Positions 44,373 to 52,496 of a DNA stretch of 64,000 bases are shown here, piece after piece. Within the stretch, counting starts at the first letter, position 1, and the number at the start of each line of letters is the position of its first letter. The notes beneath the pieces were generated by a model that was not told where the DNA came from, made no database searches, and saw only the letters and a program-made list of their open reading frames with translations. Origin of the DNA: Mangrovimonas futianensis. Its GTDB lineage: Bacteria > Bacteroidota > Bacteroidia > Flavobacteriales > Flavobacteriaceae. The stretch covers positions 310,001 through 374,000 of the forward strand of contig NZ_JAJJNF010000003.1 in the NCBI RefSeq assembly GCF_021245805.1, read 5' to 3'. A program made the position numbers and the translations under genes.

Positions 44373-45179
44373 ATGCCCAAAAAGAGTTTTACGCGGTTCA
44401 TTAAGCGCCACCCATTTTTTTATTTAACTCGATTTCGTTTATTATCTCAAAATGGAAATGAGCAAAGTATGGCGGACATGAATTTTAACTCTAATAATCC
44501 CAAAACGGAGATTCCTGCTTATTTTAAGGTTATCAATGATATTATTTTTATGGGAGGTACTTTTACTGACGATTTAGACAATTTAAAAAAGTTGAGTGTT
44601 TGGTTGCATGATCATATTCCGGGAGGTCCAGGTTTAAGCAAACCATCAGAAGAAGCTTTGAGATTGATGTTGGCTGGTAAAGGTGGGGTATGTAGTGATA
44701 TGGCTCAAATTTTTAACAATTTTTGTGTGCTTAATGACCTAGAAATACGGGAGTGGGGAACAACGCGGGCTCCTTTTGATCCTGTTTATGGCGGTCATAG
44801 TTTTAATGAGGTTTTTTGCAAGGAATTGGATCAATGGGTCATGGTGGATGTTTATTATTGTCTGTTATTTTATTCTGAAACTCTGAAACCTCTGTCGGTC
44901 ATGGAATTTTTCGATTCTCAGAGGCGCGGAAATTCTATTTCGGTTGAATGCTTTAAGGAAGGTATGCATGTAGATGATATGGCCCTGGAACGTAATTATT
45001 TTCAAAAATCAACGATCCCTTTTTTGATTTGTAATTATTCTAATCGAACTTACGATCGGTGTTTAAAATTGGCGCCTAAAATTGTTCCTGTGTTTGTCAT
45101 TCACTTTTGGATTTATTTATTGCGAAAGAGCTACTATTATCTATTTCCATTGGATCGGTTTCAAAGAATATTTTCCTAA
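44373..45179 (+). CDS. transglutaminase-like (cysteine peptidase fold) protein of the glycan locus
   Basis: 268 aa. The catalytic triad of the transglutaminase-like superfamily is visible: Cys107 in GKGGVCSDMAQIF, His142 in YGGHSFNEVF and Asp159 in WVMVDVYY. There is no signal peptide. A hydrophobic stretch near 231-247 could be a membrane helix, with the rest cytoplasmic. No standard role is known for such a protein in capsule clusters. It could hydrolyse or form an amide bond on the glycan or its precursor, which would suit an amidated uronic acid, but that is speculation. The next gene, the ligase/polymerase, starts about 23 nt downstream, so the two are likely co-expressed. Confidence 0.72.
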   Translation: MPKKSFTRFIKRHPFFYLTRFRLLSQNGNEQSMADMNFNSNNPKTEIPAYFKVINDIIFMGGTFTDDLDNLKKLSVWLHDHIPGGPGLSKPSEEALRLMLAGKGGVCSDMAQIFNNFCVLNDLEIREWGTTRAPFDPVYGGHSFNEVFCKELDQWVMVDVYYCLLFYSETLKPLSVMEFFDSQRRGNSISVECFKEGMHVDDMALERNYFQKSTIPFLICNYSNRTYDRCLKLAPKIVPVFVIHFWIYLLRKSYYYLFPLDRFQRIFS

Positions 45180-45202
45180 CTTTCTCAAAAAAGTATTATT
45201 TT

Positions 45203-46570
45203 TTGGATTTTAGAAATCAATCATTTTTTGGTTTAGTGATTTTACATGCATTGATTGGCATGGTCTTGTATTTATATGAACCCATAGCTAGGGTTTATTT
45301 TCTTATAGCTTTAATAATTTTTCTTTACAGGATAATCACAAGTAGCAATAACGAACGTGTATTTGAGGTTTTAAAAGCTTGTGGTTATTTTGTTGGTGCC
45401 GAAGTATTATTCAGAACAACTAGAGGAGGGATATCTTATGAAGCGGGAAAATATCTGGTTATTGCCTTTTGTGTCTTGGGGATGTTTTATAAAGGTGTTT
45501 CAGGGAAGGGGTACCCCTATTTTATCTACCTTTTATGTATGATTCCCTCTATCTTTGTGGCCTCTACGACCTTGAGTTTTGATGCCCATTTTCGAACCAA
45601 TATCGCCTTTGTGTTGAGTGGGCCCGTTTGTTTGGGTCTGGCAGCTTTATTTACCTATGACAAACGTATTACTCAAAATCAGCTTCATGAAATCTTGTTT
45701 TTAATGTTGTTGCCTATTATATCTCATACTATATATATCTATTTTTATAATCCAAGTATTGAAGAGGTCCTTTCATCTAATGCGTCTAACAGAGCCGCTT
45801 CTGGAGGTTTTGGAGCCAATCAAGTTGCGACAACTTTAGGTTTGGGTATGTTTTTGGTAGCCATTCGTTTTTTTATGAAGTCTCCAAACCTTTTTATGAA
45901 GTTGTTTAATCTCCTTTTGTTTGGATTGATTGGGTATCGTGCTTTGGTCACCTTTAGTCGGGGTGGCGTTATTGCAGCTTATCTTACTTTGATAATATTT
46001 TTATTTTATTATTTTAAATCTAGTAATTTGAAACGACGGACTGAATTAGTTGTAATGTTATGTTTGTTTTTTGGTATTAGTTTTTCGGTGTGGGTAATCA
46101 GTAATTCCGAAACTTCAGGTTATATCGAGCTTCGTTATGCTAATAAGGATTCACGTGGACGAGAAAAAGGGGATATAACTACTGGTAGGAGTACCTTATT
46201 TATGGAAGAATTGGAAGGGTTTATCGAGCATCCTTTTTTGGGTATAGGTTCAAGTCGATCTAAGGACCAAAGAAAGGAAGAAGAAGGGCAAGGAGTGACC
46301 TCTCACAATGAGGTGAGTCGTACCCTGGCTGAACATGGGATTTTTGGGATTGCCATGTTGGTGATTTTATTGTTCAAACCTGTGTCCATTCGAAGTCGGA
46401 ATAGGCGCAATGTGTTCTTTTATGCCTTTTTGGCTTTTTGGTTTGCGACCGTTAATCATTCTAGTATGCGTATTGCGGCCCCTGCTTTTGTTTATGCCTT
46501 GGCCTTATTAAATGTTACTTATGAAAAACGTCCTTTACGTAGGCAACAACCTGCAGCAATCAAAGAGTAA
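45203..46570 (+). CDS. O-antigen ligase / polymerase family membrane protein (Wzy/WaaL-like)
   Basis: About 455 aa with ten or more membrane helices. A large periplasmic loop near the C-terminal third contains SHNEVSRTLAEHGIFGIAML, the H-N-x6-L-x-E-x-G Wzy_C motif. LVTFSRGGVIAAYL is the other hallmark. A TTG at 45203 gives MDFRNQSFFGL just after the upstream stop. The frame also opens at TTG 45107, but that would overlap the transglutaminase-like gene by 73 nt. It either polymerises repeat units or attaches the glycan to an acceptor. Finding it beside a Wzm/Wzt exporter is mixed-system evidence. Confidence 0.85.
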   Translation: MDFRNQSFFGLVILHALIGMVLYLYEPIARVYFLIALIIFLYRIITSSNNERVFEVLKACGYFVGAEVLFRTTRGGISYEAGKYLVIAFCVLGMFYKGVSGKGYPYFIYLLCMIPSIFVASTTLSFDAHFRTNIAFVLSGPVCLGLAALFTYDKRITQNQLHEILFLMLLPIISHTIYIYFYNPSIEEVLSSNASNRAASGGFGANQVATTLGLGMFLVAIRFFMKSPNLFMKLFNLLLFGLIGYRALVTFSRGGVIAAYLTLIIFLFYYFKSSNLKRRTELVVMLCLFFGISFSVWVISNSETSGYIELRYANKDSRGREKGDITTGRSTLFMEELEGFIEHPFLGIGSSRSKDQRKEEEGQGVTSHNEVSRTLAEHGIFGIAMLVILLFKPVSIRSRNRRNVFFYAFLAFWFATVNHSSMRIAAPAFVYALALLNVTYEKRPLRRQQPAAIKE

Positions 46571-47528
46571 CGTTTCTAGTATCCATGTTTTAGGGTCTAG
46601 ACTGGAAGCTTTTGGTTTTAAGTTGTGGTATACCTCTAGTAAACGCCATAAATGGTTGCGTTTGCTGGATATGTGTTGGTGTGTTTTAGTGAAACGACGT
46701 TGGGTTGATGTGGTTTTGATCGATACCTATAGCACTATTAATTTTTATTATGCTTTGGCAGTGAGTCAATTGTGTCGTTTGTTACACTTGCCTTATATTC
46801 CCATACTTCATGGCGGGAATTTGGAAAAGCGACTTCAAAGAAATCCTAAATTATCGCGCTGTGTGTTTGGGCCTGCACATACTTTGGTGTCACCTTCGCT
46901 TTTTATGAAAGACACCTTTGAAAGTCATGGGTATCCATCTGTTTATATTCCCAATAGCATTGAAATCTCTAAATATCCTTTTCAACAACCCTCGTTTGAA
47001 TCCATTCGTCTCTTGTGGGTACGTTCCTTTTCTGAAATTTACCATCCAAGTTTAGCGGTTCAAATTTTAAAGGGCTTGCAAGACTTGGGCTATGATGCCT
47101 CTTTGACGATGGTAGGTCCCGAAAGTGATGGGAGTTTTAAGAAGGTGCAGGATTTGGCAAAGGAAATGGATGTTATCGTAACTTTTACAGGAAAGTTATC
47201 CAAGACAGACTGGCATCAACTTTCCAAATCCCACAACTTTTTTATCAATACCACCCATTTTGATAACATGCCCGTAAGTGTTATTGAAGCCATGGCCTTG
47301 GGATTACCTGTGGTGTCTACGCGTGTAGGAGGGATGCCATATTTGGTTTCGCACAAGAAGGATGGGTGGTTGGTGCCACCTAATGACACCAAGGCTTTTG
47401 TAGAGACTTTAATCTATTTATTTGAGCATCCAGAGGTGGCAAGCTCCATTGCTTTGGAGGCTAGGAAGAAGGTGGAGGGGTTTGATTGGGAAGTGGTGAA
47501 AGGGCAGTGGGTTGGTTTGTTGAAATGA
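46521..47528 (+). CDS. family 4 glycosyltransferase
   Basis: 335 aa from ATG 46521 (MKNVLYVGNNLQQSKSN). An in-frame ATG at 46512 would add three residues. The start overlaps the polymerase gene by 50 nt. ILHGGNLEKRL, VSPSLFMKDTF and VSVIEAMALGLPVVSTRVGGMPYLV are GT4 motifs. It is the last glycosyltransferase before the 1.07-kb repeat region. Confidence 0.87.
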   Translation: MKNVLYVGNNLQQSKSNVSSIHVLGSRLEAFGFKLWYTSSKRHKWLRLLDMCWCVLVKRRWVDVVLIDTYSTINFYYALAVSQLCRLLHLPYIPILHGGNLEKRLQRNPKLSRCVFGPAHTLVSPSLFMKDTFESHGYPSVYIPNSIEISKYPFQQPSFESIRLLWVRSFSEIYHPSLAVQILKGLQDLGYDASLTMVGPESDGSFKKVQDLAKEMDVIVTFTGKLSKTDWHQLSKSHNFFINTTHFDNMPVSVIEAMALGLPVVSTRVGGMPYLVSHKKDGWLVPPNDTKAFVETLIYLFEHPEVASSIALEARKKVEGFDWEVVKGQWVGLLK

Positions 47529-47587
47529 TAAGTTAATTTAGTTTTCATGTTCATTTTACCTTGATGTAAAACGAACCAAAACATCAA

Positions 47588-47718
47588 GACTTACTTTTTA
47601 AGTCTTGAAAATCTGGCAAACTTCCTTTATCATGTGCGCCACAACCGCTGCGCTCGTCCGGCGCTCCTCTGCCCGAGCGAGGAAGGTTTTTGATTTTCTA
47701 CGTCTTAAAAACTAGGTC
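47588..47718. repeat. long-hairpin element, copy 5 (diverged, with compensatory changes)
   Basis: Arms AAAATC..AAACTTCCTT and GAGGAAGGTTT..GATTTT differ from copies 1-4 (AAACCTGCTT/AAGCAGGTTT) on both sides, yet still pair. The outer arms TTTTTAAG and CTTAAAAA also pair. The inner GCGCC/GGCGC stem is kept. Confidence 0.75.
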
Positions 47719-47720
47719 GG

Positions 47721-48404
47721 TTGTTTTTCGGCTTTGCCGAAATGAGGTTTTGACTTTTATTACAGGTAAGAATTAGGTCGTTGTTTTTTCGGTGTTGCCG
47801 AGATTTGTTTTGAGGACTCACATGATGTGCTACCCTGCACCATACTAAAAATGGAATGATACTTTTACTTTGATGCAAAAGTATCCAAAACATCAAGATG
47901 TTCTGATGCCATTAGCTATCTTTCGATAGCTACCATGAGCTTTGGGCATTTAAACCTATTTCTTTTTAATATGGTTCGGTCTGATAGCTCCTAGTGTTTT
48001 TCTGGTAAAAGCTATTTCTGCTCATTATGTCGCAGACCATCGGTTTTTCGGCTTTGCCGAAATGAGGTTTTGACTTTTATTACAGGTAAGAATTAGGTCG
48101 TTGTTTTTTCGGTGTTGCCGAGATTTGTTTTGAGGACTCACATGATGTGCTACCCTGCAGCATCCTGAAAATGGAATGATACTTTTACCTTGATGCAAAA
48201 GTATCCAAAACATCAAGATGTTCTGATGCCATTAGATATCTTTTGATGGCTACCATGAGCTTTGAGCATTTAAACCTATTTCTTTTTAATCTGCTTAGGT
48301 CTGATAGCTCCTAGCGTTTTTCTGGTTAAAAGTATTTCTGCTCATTATGTCGCAGACCATCGGTTTTTCGGCTTTGCCTAAATGAGGTTTTGACTTTTTA
48401 TATG
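47721..48404. repeat. 320-bp tandem array, about 2.1 copies
   Basis: The segment starting tttttcggctttgccgaaat recurs with spacing of exactly 320 bp at 47724, 48044 and 48364. Full copies are 47721-48040 and 48041-48360; a partial third ends near 48404. The copies differ by scattered substitutions, with indels that cancel so that the overall period is kept. Confidence 0.85.
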
Positions 48405-48544
48405 GGTGAAAACCAAGGTCGATTTGATTGAATTCGTTTTATGGGATTTGGAAGTCTACAAGGGTCGAGGTCCTCTTTTTTAAGGGTTGACTTTATAAAA
48501 ACACGTTCTATTAAACAAATTTCATACGATTTTATCGATTTGGC

Positions 48545-48574
48545 TTGGAGTGGTTTGCATTCTTTATATCTTTA
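48545..48574 (+). promoter_or_regulatory. promoter of the initiating glycosylphosphotransferase gene
   Basis: TTG at 48545-48547, a 19-bp spacer and TATCTTTA at 48567-48574, one base from the TAnnTTTG -7 consensus. The expected transcription start near 48581 gives a ~15-nt leader to the GTG at 48596. Confidence 0.6.
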
Positions 48575-48595
48575 GGGTGCTATTAACCAACATTT

Positions 48596-49987
48596 GTGTC
48601 AGCCTTAGATATTCATTTTAATATTTCGGAGCGTAAAATCCTTTTGCGAGTTATCGATTTGGGGGTGGTTTTCTTTACGCTTATGTTGGTGTCTTCGTAT
48701 TTTGATTTTGACTATTTTACTATTTCTTCCAAGAATTGGATGTGGGTTGGGGTCCTGGGCTTGTATCTTATGGTTTTTGGAACCATTTTTGAAATTTATG
48801 ATATACAGGGCTCTGCCATGTTGCACCGAGTGATCCCCAATGTGGGCATTACCGTTTCGGTAACGGTATTATTCTATTTGTTAACACCCTTTTTAACCCC
48901 CCTGCTGCCATCCAACCGGATGCAGATTCTTTATTTTTTCTTTTCTATCTTGTTGCCAATCCTTTTATGGCGGGTCTTTTATTTGATGGTCGTTACTCGA
49001 CCTCGGTTTTACAGACGTGTCCTTTTAGTTGGGGAAGTCGATCAAATGGAGCAGATTGTCACGGCATTTAGAAAGGCCGATCCTAATTTCTATATCGTAG
49101 GAATTATTAACAGCGCGGGAAACCACAAAGAAGCTTCCCGTTATGGTGGGGTTTCTGAATTTGGCGTGTCTGATTTATCGCGCTTGGTTAATGAAAAAAA
49201 AGTTACTGAAATTGTGGTATCCGCTTATAATGCCGATCATATTACCCCAGAATTATACCAAGGTTTGATCGGTCTTTTGGAAAAAGGGGTGTCTATTAGG
49301 GAATATAGTCAAGTATTTGAGGAGATGGTTCACCGTATTCCTGTACACTATGTGGGGAAAGATTTTTACCGTTATTTTCCTTTTAGTCGTAGTAATAGAA
49401 ATAAGTTTTATCTGTTTTTTCATAGTCTGTTCGATTGGTTCATTTCTGTGATAGGTTTATTCGTGGGATTTTGTTTGCTACCCCTTATTCTTATAGGAAA
49501 TGTATTTGGTAATCGAGGCTCTCTGTTTTACAGACAGGAGCGGGTTGGACAGAATGGCAAGACGTTTCAAATTCTTAAATTTCGAACCATGGTTAAGGAT
49601 GCTGAGGCCTTAGGAGCTCAAATGGCGAGTAAGGATGATGTTCGCATCACATACTTTGGAAAGTTTTTAAGACGTTCCCGTTTGGATGAGTTTCCTCAAT
49701 TTTGGAATGTTCTAAAAGGAGATATGAGTTTGATAGGACCCAGACCCGAACGTCCTATTTTTGTTCAAGATCTCTCCCAAGTCATTCCGTTTTATGAAAC
49801 GCGTCATGTTATTAAACCAGGCCTTACCGGTTGGGCTCAAGTAAAGGTTCGTTATGGAGAAACGGTGGAGGATAGCCTTCTTAAACTTCAGTATGATTTA
49901 TATTATATCAAACACCGCAGTTTTTTTTTGGATGCCAACATACTTGTGAAAACTTTAAGTACCATTATTTTTTACAGGGGGCAATGA
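48596..49987 (+). CDS. initiating polyprenyl glycosylphosphotransferase (WcaJ/WbaP-like)
   Basis: 463 aa from GTG 48596 (MSALDIHFN). The first ~115 residues hold four membrane helices and the middle is a CoA_binding_3-type Rossmann domain (about 140-235). Another helix near 275-298 precedes the catalytic bacterial sugar-transferase domain with RQERVGQNGKTFQILKFRTM, RRSRLDEFPQFWNVLKGDMSLIGPRPE and GLTGWAQV. It transfers a sugar-1-phosphate to undecaprenyl phosphate at the inner face of the inner membrane, starting the repeat or primer. It has its own promoter and lies at the distal end of the locus after the repeat region. Confidence 0.93.
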   Translation: MSALDIHFNISERKILLRVIDLGVVFFTLMLVSSYFDFDYFTISSKNWMWVGVLGLYLMVFGTIFEIYDIQGSAMLHRVIPNVGITVSVTVLFYLLTPFLTPLLPSNRMQILYFFFSILLPILLWRVFYLMVVTRPRFYRRVLLVGEVDQMEQIVTAFRKADPNFYIVGIINSAGNHKEASRYGGVSEFGVSDLSRLVNEKKVTEIVVSAYNADHITPELYQGLIGLLEKGVSIREYSQVFEEMVHRIPVHYVGKDFYRYFPFSRSNRNKFYLFFHSLFDWFISVIGLFVGFCLLPLILIGNVFGNRGSLFYRQERVGQNGKTFQILKFRTMVKDAEALGAQMASKDDVRITYFGKFLRRSRLDEFPQFWNVLKGDMSLIGPRPERPIFVQDLSQVIPFYETRHVIKPGLTGWAQVKVRYGETVEDSLLKLQYDLYYIKHRSFFLDANILVKTLSTIIFYRGQ

Positions 49988-50050
49988 AAGAAGAATAGTG
50001 AAAAGTGAATGGAGGATAGAGAATAGAGAACAGAACACAGAATATAGATT
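49988..50050. repeat. degenerate 7-bp tandem repeat after the glycosylphosphotransferase stop
   Basis: Starting in the stop region the heptamers read agaatag, tgaaaag, tgaatgg, aggatag, agaatag, agaacag, aacacag, aatatag. The same 7-bp period seen after many other stop codons of the locus appears here. The rest of the 194-bp convergent gap shows no recognisable element. Confidence 0.65.
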
Positions 50051-50181
50051 TCTTGGAAAGACAATTTTCTAGTAGTAAGGATCTTGAAAATCAATGTTCA
50101 GATGCAAAAGATCTGTATTTTCAATAGTGACAAAGATCCAAGGGACTATTATTTTTTCTCCTAACTCCTAACCACTATTCC

Positions 50182-51336
50182 CTATTTCATGCTTTTTATC
50201 AAATACACATATCTGATGGCTAAGGCGAAAACTAATGGTAGCAGGCTAGGAGCAAAGCGTTGCACCCCAATAATCCAATGAAGCCCCATAAGGCAAAGCA
50301 TAATAACCAAAAATTTAAGAAAGCGGTTCAACCATGGTTTGGGCTGTTTTGAAAGTAGCTGCGGCCATATCAAAAGATTTAAGGGGAATGCCCATAGAAG
50401 GTTGTAATTGGCGGCTGTAGCTGAATGATCTGTAGCTAACCAAAGTAATAGTAGTACCAAGCCAATAAATCCTGTAAGAACAAAAATAATGGTGTCTAAA
50501 TAGCGGCTTCGGGATTGGTTCGTATAGTTCTTGTATGTTTGGAATAAAATGAAAAGTGCTATGATGGAAAAAATAAACATGGGACTCATCCAGAAGGACG
50601 TGCTTAATACTTTGTCTGGAGCTTGATACACTGTTTTTTCCTCTTTTACCAGGGGTTGGCTCCCTATTTGAGCCTTTTCAAAATAGGCATGGATGTATTT
50701 TGGTAAAAACATCTGCTCTTCTGGTGTAGCCATTTGGTCAATGACCGAACCCAAAGCGATATCTATGCCCAAACTTCCCCAAGTATTCCAATGCAATTCC
50801 CTTTGAATAAGGGTTCTGAAAGTTTGGGGTTCGTAGTTGGTTGGTTTTTCAAATTTGATTTTTTCTGGTTGCGCCTTTATTAAAACATCTTTGATTTTGG
50901 TGGCGCAGTTGTCGTAAAAGAAATCGTATTTGTAATTGCGGTTTTCTGGTTGGTAATTGTGTTCCAGAAACTTATAAAGTGCTTCTTTTTGATAGGGTTT
51001 TAGGTTTAAAACTTGTTCTCTAACCGTTCTTTTTTGCCAAATGTAAAAGCCTAAAAAGTCTGAGTAATTGGTCTTGCCAATGGCATAGTCCAATTTTCCT
51101 TGTGCGAATTTAAGATAAAAATTAGGTGCATTAAAATCATAACGACCATAGTCAAAGGTGACATCCAAGCCTTTGCTGGGGTCTTTGACTCGGAAGGCAT
51201 TGTGGCCAAAGGCATCGTTGAGGTTGTTTCCAGGGCCGACAGTCAGCACACTTATTTCAGTTTCTGGAGATAAAATTTCTTGAGAAAATGCTAATAGCGG
51301 TAGAAAGAAAAGGGAAACTAAAAGCTTTTTAAGCAT
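50182..51336 (-). CDS. DUF4105 / Lnb N-terminal periplasmic domain protein
   Basis: 384 aa with a signal peptide (MLKKLLVSLFFLPLLAFSQ). The periplasmic DUF4105 domain (about 20-230) has FGHNAFRV with the conserved His and YDFFYDNCATKI with the conserved Cys, resembling an NlpC/papain-like catalytic pair. Four or five membrane helices follow from ~245. These proteins sit in the cell envelope; function is poorly known, and a hydrolase or acyltransferase of the envelope is suspected. The PorV/PorQ-like gene lies 12 nt upstream on the same strand, so the two are co-transcribed. Confidence 0.85.
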   Translation of the reverse strand: MLKKLLVSLFFLPLLAFSQEILSPETEISVLTVGPGNNLNDAFGHNAFRVKDPSKGLDVTFDYGRYDFNAPNFYLKFAQGKLDYAIGKTNYSDFLGFYIWQKRTVREQVLNLKPYQKEALYKFLEHNYQPENRNYKYDFFYDNCATKIKDVLIKAQPEKIKFEKPTNYEPQTFRTLIQRELHWNTWGSLGIDIALGSVIDQMATPEEQMFLPKYIHAYFEKAQIGSQPLVKEEKTVYQAPDKVLSTSFWMSPMFIFSIIALFILFQTYKNYTNQSRSRYLDTIIFVLTGFIGLVLLLLWLATDHSATAANYNLLWAFPLNLLIWPQLLSKQPKPWLNRFLKFLVIMLCLMGLHWIIGVQRFAPSLLPLVFALAIRYVYLIKSMK

Positions 51337-51348
51337 GGGTTGGGAATT

Positions 51349-52428
51349 TTATCTAAAGATACTAAAATCGAGTTTTAGGGAAAAGACATTGGAATAAAGC
51401 GCGACACTTTGGTCCCCAATATCGGTAAAGGCATAATCTACCTGAATGCCTTTGTATTTAAAGCCCACTCCCATACTGGGTTGGAAACCTACTCTTTCGG
51501 AGTTATCTAATTGCAACTCGTTTTGAAAATTACCCAATCCGCCTCTTAAATAAATCATGTCTATGTATCCAAATTCCAATCCCAAAGCCGGATTGATGCT
51601 GGCAAAAGAGGTAGAGATCACGTCATTGGTTTCAGCAAAACGAACATTTAGATCTATTTCAGCCAAAAGGGAATAATCGTGACGGATCACGAACTTTTTG
51701 GCGGCTCCAATTTGCAATTTCGGAATGGTAATTTCTGTGGATTCTGGCAGTTCTTGGTTTTGTCCTTCCACAGCATTTTGAATTTTTGCGAACTCCTCTT
51801 CGTTGATGCTCCACGCATTGTAGGTGGTAGTGATATCTCTTGCCATGATTCCGAACTTCCAGTCGTTCTTGGTTTGAAACTGAATGGCAGCATCCAATCC
51901 AAACCCCCATGCAGATGCAAAATCACCAATAATTCGTCTGATGACCTTGGCATTGATACCGTAGTTTAAACCTTCAAATAGGAGGTGTCTTGAATAGGAA
52001 AAGGTCACACCATAATCTGCCGTAGAAAATTGGCTGATGCGATCATAATTGATGTTTCCTTCATCATCAATTAATTGGGTGGTATCCAAAATGTCATCAA
52101 CTGCAAAACGAATAACAGAAATGCCCATGGCGCTTCGGTCATCCAAAGGCATCGCAAATCCAATATAATCGTAATTGGCAATGTTAGCAAAATAGCTGGA
52201 GTGCATCAGGGCCAATTGGTTATCTTCCAAATGGACTAAACCGGCAGGATTCCAATACCCCGAATTGACATCGGCCGAATAAGCAGTCACTGCATTGGCC
52301 ATTCCCATAGCGGCTGCATCGACTCCTATATTCATAAATTCATTGGAGTACTTGCGTGCCGTTTGCGCAACGGCACCGTAAGAAATAACTAAGCAAATAG
52401 CGGTTAAAATCTTTTTCAAATAGCTCAT
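51349..52428 (-). CDS. PorV/PorQ family outer-membrane beta-barrel protein
   Basis: 359 aa from the ATG at 52428 (MSYLKKILTAICLVISYGAVAQ, a clean signal peptide). An in-frame ATG at 52458 would only add residues before the signal. FMNIGVDAAAMGMANAVTAYSADVNSGYWNPAGL is the diagnostic N-terminal plug-like segment of PorV/PorQ and FadL-like proteins, and the rest alternates beta-strands ending in FSLKLDFSIFR, an outer-membrane C-terminus. PorV members shuttle cargo for the type IX secretion system; whether this one does is not clear from sequence. Confidence 0.85.
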   Translation of the reverse strand: MSYLKKILTAICLVISYGAVAQTARKYSNEFMNIGVDAAAMGMANAVTAYSADVNSGYWNPAGLVHLEDNQLALMHSSYFANIANYDYIGFAMPLDDRSAMGISVIRFAVDDILDTTQLIDDEGNINYDRISQFSTADYGVTFSYSRHLLFEGLNYGINAKVIRRIIGDFASAWGFGLDAAIQFQTKNDWKFGIMARDITTTYNAWSINEEEFAKIQNAVEGQNQELPESTEITIPKLQIGAAKKFVIRHDYSLLAEIDLNVRFAETNDVISTSFASINPALGLEFGYIDMIYLRGGLGNFQNELQLDNSERVGFQPSMGVGFKYKGIQVDYAFTDIGDQSVALYSNVFSLKLDFSIFR

Positions 52429-52496
52429 TCTTTGTGCAAAGATGCACTTATTTTTCAATATAATAAACTTGATTTATTTTAAGATATTGTGCCTGG

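Larger units (their letters stand above)
47529..48595. other. 1.07-kb repeat region before the initiating transferase gene
   Basis: It contains a fifth, diverged long-hairpin element (47588-47718), then a tandem array with an exact 320-bp period (47721-48404), then ~190 bp of unique AT-rich sequence holding the promoter of the next gene. Inside the 320-bp unit are inverted repeats GATACTTTT/AAAAGTATC and TAGCTATC-tttc-GATAGCTA (first copy). Short open frames in the array are repeat by-products. No gene is seen. Confidence 0.8.

Noticed and set aside
47705..48216. Two 63-aa minus-strand frames (MMFWILLHQ...)
   Set aside because: Both come from the 320-bp tandem array and share its period. There is no promoter or start signal.
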